Shown: one piece after another, positions 1-6,468 of the stretch
Layout of the letters: each line of letters begins with the position of its first letter
Position numbering within the stretch: the first letter of the stretch is position 1
Assembly (NCBI GenBank): GCA_000402355.1
Contig: AQRS01000041.1
Coordinates: 43,729-59,683 of the forward strand
Source of the DNA: Candidatus Iainarchaeum andersonii SCGC AAA011-E11
GTDB lineage: Archaea; Iainarchaeota; Iainarchaeia; Iainarchaeales; Iainarchaeaceae
Direction: 5' to 3'
Length of the DNA: 15,955 bases
The notes under the pieces: model-generated
Seen by the model: only the letters and a program-made list of their open reading frames with translations
Database searches by the model: none
Told to the model about the DNA's origin: nothing
Position numbers and translations under genes: made by a program

Positions 1-3
1 ATC

Positions 4-143
4 CATTTTGCATCAGCCTCCAAAACGGAGCCTTAACAGGCCGATAAGCATTTTTAATGGCTCAAAAAAAACCGCATTTTGCATCAGCCTCCAAAACGGA
101 GCCTTAACAGGCCGATAAGCATTTTTAATGGCTCAAAAAAACC
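4..143. repeat. 71-bp tandem duplication at window start
   Basis: Two near-identical copies with a 71-bp period begin at 4 and 75. The only difference is in the A-run length (8 versus 7). The unit spans the last codons, the stop and the trailer of the glycosyltransferase gene on the minus strand, so the gene's C-terminal coding end is repeated just after its own stop codon. The period is not a multiple of three. It could be a real slippage duplication or an assembly artefact at a contig edge. Confidence 0.9.
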
Positions 144-788
144 TACTTTGGAATCGGCGTTGTCCGACCATTTTATCCCCTTTTCCTTTATCCTGAGGCC
201 GTTGCGCTTCGCTATCCAGAGCATCTGCACATCAAATTCAAAACCCCTTGAAATTTTTTCCCTTAACAGCAGCTCGAGGACCTTCCTGCTGAACACTTTT
301 GCCCCGCACTGGGTATCATTAATCCCGAGCCCGAACAGCAGGTTTGTAATGAACCTGAAGCCGCTTCCGAGAATGCGCCGCCGGAGAGGCTGTTTTTTCC
401 GGATGACCGAATCATTTACGGAACGCGAGCCTATTACAATATCAAAACCTTCATCACAGCATTTGACGAGGCGGAAAAATTCCGAAGGAACGGTGGAGTC
501 ATCCGCATCGGCAAACCCAACCAAATTTCCTTTGCAGACCCTGAATCCCTCGATTACTGCTCCGCCTTTTCCGGTGTAAAAATCAAAGTTGAGAACCGCT
601 ATTTCCGGCCTGCCGGCAGAAAATTTGCTGGCCAAATCAAAGGTTTTGTCGGAACTGTTATTTACAACCACTATAATCTCGAAATCCGGGAGGTTTTTCG
701 AAAAAAAATTGTAATAGGATTTGACGGTTGGAACAATATTTTTTTCCTCGTTGTACGCCGGAATTACAATGGAAAGCTTTTTTGCCAA
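84..788 (-). CDS. GT2 glycosyltransferase, dolichyl-phosphate sugar synthase-like
   Basis: A 234-aa family 2 glycosyltransferase. The N-terminus is the standard GT-A opening (LSIVIPAYNEE, residues 5-15). The metal/nucleotide-binding DxD is in ADADDS (D94-D97). DTQCGAK (158-164) and GFEFDVQML (182-190) are typical of dolichyl-phosphate glucose/mannose synthases. Such enzymes transfer a sugar from a nucleotide donor to a membrane polyprenyl phosphate on the cytoplasmic face. No C-terminal membrane helices follow, so it is the short form. The start is TTG at 788: there is no in-frame ATG, and a GGTGGTG Shine-Dalgarno sequence sits at 793-799. It lies 34 nt after the decarboxylase gene and is probably cotranscribed with it. 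Its last codons lie within the 71-bp duplication. The exact sugar is unknown. Confidence 0.85.
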   Translation of the reverse strand: MAKKLSIVIPAYNEEKNIVPTVKSYYNFFSKNLPDFEIIVVVNNSSDKTFDLASKFSAGRPEIAVLNFDFYTGKGGAVIEGFRVCKGNLVGFADADDSTVPSEFFRLVKCCDEGFDIVIGSRSVNDSVIRKKQPLRRRILGSGFRFITNLLFGLGINDTQCGAKVFSRKVLELLLREKISRGFEFDVQMLWIAKRNGLRIKEKGIKWSDNADSKVGFFEPLKMLIGLLRLRFGG

Positions 789-792
789 ACAA

Positions 793-799
793 CACCACC
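793..799 (-). promoter_or_regulatory. Shine-Dalgarno site deciding a TTG start
   Basis: On the minus strand GGTGGTG lies 4 nt before the TTG at 788. Because this gene is second in an operon and lacks an ATG, the site supports TTG initiation of the glycosyltransferase. Confidence 0.6.
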
Positions 800-822
800 A
801 AATAAACCGGAAACACGGATAA

Positions 823-1761
823 TTAAAGTTTTTGAAAATATGAAATGGTCAGGTTCAGGCCCTCATCCAGGGACACCTTAGGTGCCCAAGATAGCCTGCT
901 TTTTGCCAGGGAAATATCCGGAAGCCTCCTCTCGGGATCATCAATGGGAAGCTCCTGATAAACTATCTTTGAACGGCTTTTGGAGAGCCTGATGATTTTT
1001 TCCGCGAGCCCGGAAATCGATGTTTCAACGGGGTTCCCAAGGTTAATGGGGCCCCTTTCCCGGGAGTTCATGAGGGCGCAAATGCCATTTACCATGTCGC
1101 TTACATAGCAAAAACTCCTGGTCTGCCCGCCTTTTCCATAAACAGTCAGTGGTTCATTGCCCAGCGCCTGTTCAATAAAGTTCGGGACAACCCGGCCGTC
1201 ATTCTTCCTCATCATCGGCCCATAGGTATTGAAAATCCTTGCAATCTTGACGTCGACACCGCGGACTTTTGAAAACGCCACGCAAAGGGCTTCGCCGAAA
1301 CGCTTTGCCTCATCATAACAGGAACGCGGCCCGACAGGATTCACATTGCCCCAGTAAGTTTCCTTCTGCGGGTGCTCAGTGGGGTTGCCATAAACCTCCG
1401 AAGTCGAGGCAAACAAATACGCGGCGTTCTTCTCCTCCGCAAGTTCCAAAAGGTTTTTCACGCCATCGGAACCGGCTGCGAGAGTCTCAAGCGGCTTCTC
1501 TTGGTAATCAACCGGGGAAGCGGGCGAAGCAAGGTTGTAAACCTGGCGTACATCTCCCTTGACAGTGAACTTCCCGGAAACATCCTTGTTGATAAAAGAA
1601 AAATTTTTGCCGCCAAGCAAACCTGCAATATTAGCCCTGTTCCCGGTAACAAGGCTGTCAATGCACACGACTTTCTCGCCTTTTCCGAGAAGATAGCCGC
1701 ACAAATGCGAGCCGATGAAGCCCGCGCCGCCCGCAACAACAATTTTCCCCATGGTCAACAT
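823..1761 (-). CDS. UDP-glucuronate decarboxylase-like NAD-dependent epimerase/dehydratase
   Basis: A 312-aa extended short-chain dehydrogenase. The NAD-binding GGAGFIG is at 11-17, with an acidic D35 at the end of strand 2. The active site is the STSEVYG stretch (119-125) plus Y149 and K153 in YDEAK. Several family signatures point to UDP-xylose synthase (UDP-glucuronate decarboxylase) rather than GalE: LASPASPVDY, GPRSCYDEAKR, the NTYGP motif followed by DGRVV, and LPIDDPERRLPDI. It would convert UDP-glucuronate to UDP-xylose in the cytosol, directly downstream of the UDP-glucose dehydrogenase encoded nearby. I keep the ATG at 1761 because a TATA-like TTTAAA lies about 25 nt upstream, which suits a leaderless mRNA. 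An in-frame ATG at 1752 (MGKIVV) is the alternative. A related 4,6-dehydratase is less likely but possible. Confidence 0.85.
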   Translation of the reverse strand: MLTMGKIVVAGGAGFIGSHLCGYLLGKGEKVVCIDSLVTGNRANIAGLLGGKNFSFINKDVSGKFTVKGDVRQVYNLASPASPVDYQEKPLETLAAGSDGVKNLLELAEEKNAAYLFASTSEVYGNPTEHPQKETYWGNVNPVGPRSCYDEAKRFGEALCVAFSKVRGVDVKIARIFNTYGPMMRKNDGRVVPNFIEQALGNEPLTVYGKGGQTRSFCYVSDMVNGICALMNSRERGPINLGNPVETSISGLAEKIIRLSKSRSKIVYQELPIDDPERRLPDISLAKSRLSWAPKVSLDEGLNLTISYFQKL

Positions 1762-1782
1762 GCATATTTAACATGAATTAGC

Positions 1783-1788
1783 TTTAAA
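1783..1788. promoter_or_regulatory. Shared bidirectional TATA box
   Basis: The palindrome TTTAAA sits in the 50-bp gap between two divergent genes. Its centre is about 25 nt from the ATG at 1761 on the minus strand and about 26 nt from the GTG at 1812 on the plus strand. Both distances equal the archaeal TATA-to-start-site spacing, so one TBP site could drive two leaderless transcripts. Confidence 0.5.
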
Positions 1789-1811
1789 TTCATTTCATAC
1801 GAAAACAATCA

Positions 1812-2363
1812 GTGGTTTTAGTGGGAACAAAACAAGGGGCACTGAGCTTTTTCCTGATGAGGCAAAGGAATGCCGCGGCGGCAAAATATGCCAGGGGAAA
1901 ACTCCTTGACATAGGCTGCAACCACGGTGAGCTCATGGAGTTCCTGCCCAAAAATACTGATTACTCTGGAATAGACATACACCCCAAGATAAGCGCAATT
2001 ACATTCCCCTACAGGCAAGTGAGCGCCGAAGATAGCCTCGCGGAACTTGGAAAATTCGACTCCGCCACGATGATTGCAGTCATAGAACACCTGAAAAAAC
2101 CCGGGCAGGCGGTTAGAAACGTGACCAAAATCCTGAACAAGAAAGGAAGGATAATAATCACTACCCCGTCAACGCTTGGTGACAAACTCCATGCTATCGG
2201 CAGCAAAATAGGCTTGGTGTCATCATTTGCGGCGGAAGACCACCAGAAAATCTTTACCCTGATGGAACTCGGGGGATTGCTGAAAAAAAACGGGTTCACC
2301 ATACTCGAGTCAAGGGCATTCCTTTTCGGCCTGAACCTGCTTATTGTGGGCGAAAAAAATTAG
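1812..2363 (+). CDS. class I SAM-dependent methyltransferase
   Basis: A 183-aa Methyltransf_11/23-type protein. Motif I is LLDIGCNHGE, the GxG-type SAM-binding loop near residues 31-40. The acidic end of strand 2 is GIDIH, and IAVIEHL corresponds to motif IV. A strand with GRIIITTPS follows. These motifs establish SAM binding but not the substrate. The setting between nucleotide-sugar genes suggests methylation of a sugar, a lipid-linked glycan or another small molecule, which is inference. The start is GTG at 1812, or GTG at 1821. The first is favoured because the TATA box at 1783-1788 places the transcript start there. Its stop overlaps the end of the convergent nucleotidyltransferase gene by 4 bp. 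Confidence 0.8.
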   Translation: MVLVGTKQGALSFFLMRQRNAAAAKYARGKLLDIGCNHGELMEFLPKNTDYSGIDIHPKISAITFPYRQVSAEDSLAELGKFDSATMIAVIEHLKKPGQAVRNVTKILNKKGRIIITTPSTLGDKLHAIGSKIGLVSSFAAEDHQKIFTLMELGGLLKKNGFTILESRAFLFGLNLLIVGEKN

Positions 2364-3097
2364 CCATCGAATTCTTCCCTCGCCTTTCCAAGGTTCTCGA
2401 ACGAGCCGATATCAAACCATTTTTCCGTGAAAACAAAGCCATACACGGGCTTGTGGTTGGCAAGCCATTTTATGAAATCGCCCGCATTGTCGGGCGGGTT
2501 TCCGGCCTCGATGAACTTCGCTATTTCCTTCACGTCCGCTTTCGTGAAAATGTAGCATGCGGTTGCCGCCAACGCGCTTTTTGGCTTCGCGGGCTTTTCC
2601 TCGAAACCGATGATTTTGCCTTTTCCATCCAGCTCCGCGACACCGAATTTCTCCTTGACTTCCTCGATTGAAAGCATGTCCTTGCACGCGACAACAGAAG
2701 CTCTTTTTTCCCTGAAGAATGCGTGAAAGTCCGCAAGCTTATACCCGAACAAATTATCGCCGGCAATAACCATCAAATCATCGTCAATTTTTGCCTCGTT
2801 GATTGCGCAAAGCATATCCCCCACAGCGCCTTTCCTGTCATCATTTGATGTGGTAAGGTCATCAATAACCTTTATCGGTGTTTCCCCGCCAAATGATTCG
2901 GCCCACTGCTCAAACTCGAGCGCGAACCTGCTGTTAGTAACAATTATTATTTCGGTTATTTCGGAAATTTCCCCGAAGTGCTTTATGATGTGCTCAATTA
3001 TCGGCCTGCCCTTTACCTCGAGCAATGGTTTTGGCTTGTTCTTTGTGAGCGGCCACAGCCTCTTCGCGTAGCCCGCCGCAAGTATCATTGCCCTCAA
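2360..3097 (-). CDS. sugar-1-phosphate nucleotidyltransferase
   Basis: A 245-aa NTP_transferase-family protein (GT-A fold). The N-terminal nucleotide-binding signature is MILAAGYAKRLWPLT with the following KPKPLLEV lysines. The usual second glycine of the signature is A11, a variant tolerated in the family. AGDN contains the metal-binding D114, and KWFDIGS near the C-terminus holds the second conserved Asp. There is no hexapeptide-repeat domain, so it is a single-domain enzyme like RmlA or archaeal glucose-1-phosphate uridylyl/thymidylyltransferases. It would make an NDP-sugar. Because it directly follows the UDP-glucose dehydrogenase gene (6-nt gap, same strand), UDP-glucose supply is the simplest guess. 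Base and sugar specificity cannot be read from the sequence. Confidence 0.85.
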   Translation of the reverse strand: MRAMILAAGYAKRLWPLTKNKPKPLLEVKGRPIIEHIIKHFGEISEITEIIIVTNSRFALEFEQWAESFGGETPIKVIDDLTTSNDDRKGAVGDMLCAINEAKIDDDLMVIAGDNLFGYKLADFHAFFREKRASVVACKDMLSIEEVKEKFGVAELDGKGKIIGFEEKPAKPKSALAATACYIFTKADVKEIAKFIEAGNPPDNAGDFIKWLANHKPVYGFVFTEKWFDIGSFENLGKAREEFDG

Positions 3098-3103
3098 AAC
3101 ATT

Positions 3104-4387
3104 TCACCTTCCGATCCCGTAATACTTGAAGCCCAATGAAATGAGCTTTTCCCTGTCATAAACATTCCTGCCGTCAACAATTATTTTGGACTTCATTTCC
3201 TTCGCGATTTTTTCGAAGTCGAGCTCCAGAAACTCGTTCCACTCCGTGACAAGAACTATTGCATCCGCGCCTTTCGCGGCCTCATAAACGGAATCCGAGT
3301 AAGCTATTCCTTTCAGGATCTTTTTCGCGTTCTCCCTTGCAATCGGGTCAACGGCAACTACGGCGGCGCCTTGCTTCACGAGCGCATTCGCGATTTCAAT
3401 GGAACTGGCCTCGCGCATGTCGTCCGTGTTGGGCTTGAACGCCAATCCGAGAAGCACGATTTTTTTCCCTTTCAGAGAGGAAAATTCCTTATTGAGCTTC
3501 TGCACCGGCACAAGCTTCTGGCGCGCATTAACCTTCTCCGTTGCTTCTACTATTTCCAGCGGATAGTTTTTGTCCTTCGCGATTTTCTGTATCGCCTGCA
3601 CATCCTTGGGGAAGCAGCTTCCGCCGTAACCGCACCCTGCATTGAGGAAGTGCTTCCCTATCCGCACATCCAGACCCATGCCCTTTGCGACCTCGTTTAT
3701 GTCGGCGCCCACAAGCTCCGAGAGGTTTGCGATTTCGTTTATGAATGAAATTTTCGTCGCCAAAAAAGCGTTTGAGGCGTACTTTATGAGCTCCGCGCTC
3801 TCGGGCGTTGTAACGAGAATCCCGCATTCGAGAGGCCTGTACAAGTCATAAATCGCTTTTCCGGCTTCTTCAGAAGTAGCGCCTATCACTACCCTGTCCG
3901 GCTCCATGAAGTCCCTTACCGCGGAGCCTTCGCGCAGGAATTCCGGGTTCGAAACAACCTCGACATTATGCTTCGAGTGCTTCATTATGAGTTCCCTGAC
4001 TTTCCTCGAGGTTCCCACAGGGACAGTGCTCTTGTCAACGACTATTTTGGGTTCGTTCGCATTCCTGCCGATGGTTTCGGCAACCTGGAAAACGTGCTTC
4101 AAATCCGCGCTCCCGTCCTTGCCCTGCGGAGTTCCTACCGCAATGAAAATTATTCTGGATTCGCGGATTGCCTTTGCGGAATCCACAGTGAAGAAAATCC
4201 TTTTTTCGCGCGCATTCTTCGCAACGAGCTCTTCGAGACCGGGCTCATAAATTGGTATTTTGCCCTGCCTCAGCGCGGCTATCTTTTTCTCGTCAACGTC
4301 AACACAAATCACTTCGTTGCCCAAATCGGCGAGGCATGCACCCGCAACCAAGCCGACGTAGCCGGTTCCAACAACAGCTATTTTCAT
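3104..4387 (-). CDS. ugd: UDP-glucose 6-dehydrogenase
   Basis: A 427-aa full-length member of the UDP-glucose/GDP-mannose dehydrogenase family, which oxidises UDP-glucose to UDP-glucuronate with two NAD+. The N-terminal Rossmann motif is GTGYVG (7-12) with D30 closing strand 2. IYEPGLEE (46-53) and DKSTVPVGT (118-126) are family hallmarks. The catalytic cysteine is C258 in GGSCFPKD, with the supporting K212. The C-terminal UDP-binding domain contains GLAFKPNTDDMREA. It heads a two-gene minus-strand operon with the nucleotidyltransferase. The ATG at 4387 lies 25-27 nt from a TATA box, so the mRNA is probably leaderless. AglM-type N-glycosylation enzymes belong to the same family, and the neighbourhood favours UDP-glucuronate production for glycans. 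Confidence 0.93.
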   Translation of the reverse strand: MKIAVVGTGYVGLVAGACLADLGNEVICVDVDEKKIAALRQGKIPIYEPGLEELVAKNAREKRIFFTVDSAKAIRESRIIFIAVGTPQGKDGSADLKHVFQVAETIGRNANEPKIVVDKSTVPVGTSRKVRELIMKHSKHNVEVVSNPEFLREGSAVRDFMEPDRVVIGATSEEAGKAIYDLYRPLECGILVTTPESAELIKYASNAFLATKISFINEIANLSELVGADINEVAKGMGLDVRIGKHFLNAGCGYGGSCFPKDVQAIQKIAKDKNYPLEIVEATEKVNARQKLVPVQKLNKEFSSLKGKKIVLLGLAFKPNTDDMREASSIEIANALVKQGAAVVAVDPIARENAKKILKGIAYSDSVYEAAKGADAIVLVTEWNEFLELDFEKIAKEMKSKIIVDGRNVYDREKLISLGFKYYGIGR

Positions 4388-4408
4388 TCAATTTCACTGG
4401 ATTCGATA

Positions 4409-4417
4409 TTTTATAAA
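4409..4417 (-). promoter_or_regulatory. TATA box of ugd operon
   Basis: On the minus strand TTTATAAAA is centred about 26 nt before the ATG at 4387. This predicts a leaderless transcript covering ugd and the nucleotidyltransferase. Confidence 0.6.
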
Positions 4418-4545
4418 AGAAGAATATATGTAAAAGGCGCAGGCAGTAATTTTAAAGGAATTGGTTCAAACCCCCGAGAAGTGCTGTTTAATCGAAATCC
4501 AAAAACGTGTTTTAAACTCTTGCAGATTAAATACAAGCGAAATGC

Positions 4546-4923
4546 ATGAAACTCGAGAAAAGGCCAACAAATAAGTTCAAGCTGGTGTATGACGAAGAGT
4601 ACGACAATCTCTTCATTTACGACAAAGTAAAAAGGGCATCCTACGGAATCGAATGGGGAGACCTGGATCTGTCCTATGACAAAAGCGGCGTTTTGGCGAA
4701 CATGAATTTAAGCAATGCCTCGCAGTTCCCCGGCAACCTGACAAAAGCAAGAATAACCAAAGAAGACCTGCAAGCGATTCATGACTGCAAAATAAACCTG
4801 AATGAAAAAGCAGGCATACTGCATGTCAATTTCAAACTATATTTCAAGGATAAGAACAGAGAGCCAATTGAGGACACTTTGACGGTCAAGGCGCTCAACT
4901 ACAATTCCCCGGTAACAGCCTGA
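4546..4923 (+). CDS. DUF2283-like small protein
   Basis: A 125-aa soluble protein of unknown function. The segment from residue 11 to about 62 follows the DUF2283 pattern: KLVYDEEYDNLFIYD, then an I-E-W-G turn, a DLDLSYDKSGVLANM strand pair, and LSNAS. After that comes a short charged helix (RITKEDLQAIHD) and two more predicted strands, giving a longer protein than a minimal DUF2283 domain. DUF2283 proteins are often found beside toxin-antitoxin genes, and a DUF433/DUF5615 pair starts 127 nt downstream, but no function has been assigned. A TTTTAAA box at 4509-4515 would give a leader of a few bases before the ATG. The family assignment rests on pattern only. Confidence 0.6.
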   Translation: MKLEKRPTNKFKLVYDEEYDNLFIYDKVKRASYGIEWGDLDLSYDKSGVLANMNLSNASQFPGNLTKARITKEDLQAIHDCKINLNEKAGILHVNFKLYFKDKNREPIEDTLTVKALNYNSPVTA

Positions 4924-4940
4924 GATTCGGCACTGGTTTG

Positions 4941-4950
4941 TTTTTTAAAA
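4941..4950 (+). promoter_or_regulatory. TATA box upstream of the nucleotidyltransferase remnant
   Basis: TTTTTTAAAA is centred about 25 nt before the ATG at 4971, the spacing of other leaderless genes here. It is probably the ancestral promoter of the nucleotidyltransferase whose intact copy now starts at 5697. Confidence 0.5.
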
Positions 4951-4970
4951 ACCGCGGAGCCAATTCATTC

Positions 4971-5054
4971 ATGAGAATAAAACAGGCGTTCGTGCTCGCG
5001 GGAGGCGGGGGCAGCACCGTCACATATAAAACAAGTTATCAACTATACATATGA
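4971..5054 (+). pseudogene. 5' remnant of a sugar nucleotidyltransferase gene
   Basis: A 27-codon frame begins ATG and encodes MRIKQAFVLAGGGG, then runs into unrelated residues. The intact nucleotidyltransferase at 5697 begins MAKKITQAFVLAGGKG. The two share 17 identical bases (4989-5005 versus 5721-5737), and homology stops right after the glycine-rich motif. The remnant has its own TATA box, and its TGA overlaps the ATG of the next gene (ATGA at 5051-5054), so it could still be translated as a leader peptide. The simplest reading is that the toxin-antitoxin pair inserted after the first codons of this gene. A partial duplication would look similar. Confidence 0.6.
5022..5030 (+). promoter_or_regulatory. 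TATA box of the DUF433/DUF5615 operon
   Basis: ACATATAAA is centred about 25 nt before the ATG at 5051, which predicts a leaderless toxin-antitoxin transcript. Confidence 0.55.
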
Positions 5055-5305
5055 TTGCCATGAACCAAAGGAAAGCATTATTCAGGAAAATAGTGGGCAA
5101 CCCCAGAGTCATGGGCGGAAAGCCGGTCATACGTGGAACAAGGATTCCCATTGATGCGATAGTCAAGAGGTTTGCCGAGAGCATGGCGGTTGAAAACGTG
5201 CTTGAGGACTACCCTGAACTAACCAAGGAAGACATTTACGCCGCCCTGGAGTACAGCGCGCAACTCGTCAAGGGCGAGAAAATAATGCAGATAGCCCTAG
5301 AGTGA
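5051..5305 (+). CDS. DUF433 family antitoxin
   Basis: An 84-aa protein with the DUF433 hallmarks: the family's start segment GNPRVMGGKPVIRGTRIP, then IVKRFAESM, a DYPELTKEDI turn and a helix with AALEYSA. DUF433 is a winged helix-turn-helix-like domain that commonly acts as the antitoxin and DNA-binding autoregulator of PIN-like (DUF5615) toxins. The toxin gene follows 6 nt after its stop, giving the standard antitoxin-toxin order. I use the ATG at 5051, which fits the TATA box. The in-frame ATG at 5060 (MNQRKA) is possible. Autorepression is expected from the family, not shown by the sequence. Confidence 0.85.
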   Translation: MIAMNQRKALFRKIVGNPRVMGGKPVIRGTRIPIDAIVKRFAESMAVENVLEDYPELTKEDIYAALEYSAQLVKGEKIMQIALE

Positions 5306-5311
5306 ATACCA

Positions 5312-5677
5312 ATGCCCAAATTCCTGGTTGACGAGTCCACTGGGAGGAAAATATTTGAATTGCTCTCAAAAAGCGGGTATGACGTAAAGTCAGTGTCACA
5401 AATAATTAAAGGAGCCACAGACGACAAAGTCCTGAAATTCGCGAAAAAAGAGAAGCGAATCATAATAACTGATGACAAGGACTTCGGAGAACTGATATTC
5501 AGGAGAAAAATGGGTTCCTCGGGCGTGATGCTGCTGAGAACCGGAACAACTGACGCAAACACCAGGTTCGAACTGCTCAAAAAAGCCATAAGCAAAACCA
5601 AGGAACCGGAAAAATGCTTCACGGTCATAACGGAAAAAATCATTAAAATCAGGAAAATAGATTTTGGAAAAGGCTGA
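5312..5677 (+). CDS. DUF5615 PIN-like toxin
   Basis: A 121-aa PIN-like protein of the DUF5615/Mut7-C group. The acidic cluster expected in a metal-dependent RNase core is present: FLVDES (D7, E8) at the N-terminus, ATDDKVLKFAKKE in the middle, and IITDDKDFGEL as the central signature, followed by the GVMLLR strand. The family role is an RNA-cleaving toxin held inactive by the DUF433 partner upstream. Its end overlaps a possible upstream start (5664) of the following nucleotidyltransferase by 14 bp, so the three genes may share a transcript. The target RNA is unknown. Confidence 0.82.
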   Translation: MPKFLVDESTGRKIFELLSKSGYDVKSVSQIIKGATDDKVLKFAKKEKRIIITDDKDFGELIFRRKMGSSGVMLLRTGTTDANTRFELLKKAISKTKEPEKCFTVITEKIIKIRKIDFGKG

Positions 5678-5696
5678 AGCCACATCCAGTGAAAAC

Positions 5697-6410
5697 ATGG
5701 CGAAAAAAATCACTCAAGCATTCGTGCTCGCGGGAGGAAAGGGAGAAAGGCTCAGGCCCTTGACTAACGACATCCCGAAGCCTCTTGTTAAGGTCGCGGG
5801 GGAGCCCATTCTCCAGCACTGCATCGAGCAATTGGCGAGGCACGAGGTCGAGGAAATAATTTTGGGCACGGGGCATATGCACGAAAAAATAGAGGCTTAT
5901 TTCGGCTCCGGGGAAAAGTTCGGCGCGAGCATTGTTTACTCCGTTGAGACAGAGCCTTTGGGAACTGGAGGGGCGCTGAAGCAGGCCAAGGGATTATTGG
6001 ATAAAAATTTTTTCATGCTGAACGGCGACAACATTGCGGACTTTGATTTCACGCAGATGCAAACGGAGCATGCCGAAAACAGGGGGCTCGCAACAATCGC
6101 TCTTGTTGAAGTGGAAGACGTTTCAGGATATGGCATCGCGCGCCTTGAGGGGAAAAAAATTGTTGAATTTGTTGAAAAGCCCGCGCGCAAGAAAGCGCCG
6201 AGCAACCTCGCGAATGCGGGCGCATATATAATCGAAAAAAAGGCGCTGGAGTTTCTGCCCGAAGGATTTAATCTGATTGAGCGCACAATGTTCCCCGCGC
6301 TGGCAAAAAAGGGAAAACTTTTTGGGTTCAAGCACAAGGGATTGTGGCTCACAACCGACACGCTGGAAAGAATTAGGGGCGCCGAAGTAGCCCTGAAAAG
6401 GCTTAAATAG
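5697..6410 (+). CDS. sugar-1-phosphate nucleotidyltransferase with altered C-terminal metal motif
   Basis: A 237-aa single-domain NTP_transferase. The signature LAGGKGERLRPLT is at 11-23 and the IPKPLVKV lysine follows (K28). LGTGGALKQA (89-98) and NGDNIADF (109-116, metal-binding D111) are intact, as is VEKPARKK. Near the C-terminus the usual W-x-D-x-G motif is replaced by WLTTDT (217-222), so the second metal-ligand Asp is missing or displaced. In the other nucleotidyltransferase here (2360-3097) that motif is normal. It may have shifted specificity or reduced activity. The start at 5697 is chosen because it matches the start of the upstream remnant. An in-frame ATG at 5664 would add 11 residues overlapping the toxin gene. 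Its product is probably a GDP-, UDP- or dTDP-sugar. Confidence 0.8.
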   Translation: MAKKITQAFVLAGGKGERLRPLTNDIPKPLVKVAGEPILQHCIEQLARHEVEEIILGTGHMHEKIEAYFGSGEKFGASIVYSVETEPLGTGGALKQAKGLLDKNFFMLNGDNIADFDFTQMQTEHAENRGLATIALVEVEDVSGYGIARLEGKKIVEFVEKPARKKAPSNLANAGAYIIEKKALEFLPEGFNLIERTMFPALAKKGKLFGFKHKGLWLTTDTLERIRGAEVALKRLK

Positions 6411-6468
6411 CACTAAACAGCCTCGCCCTTTAAATCCTTGCGCATATTGAATTATTCAAACTGGTTTT

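Noticed and set aside
1269..1776. Plus-strand frames inside the decarboxylase gene
   Set aside because: They are antisense shadows with no recognisable motifs, lying over a full, conserved minus-strand enzyme.
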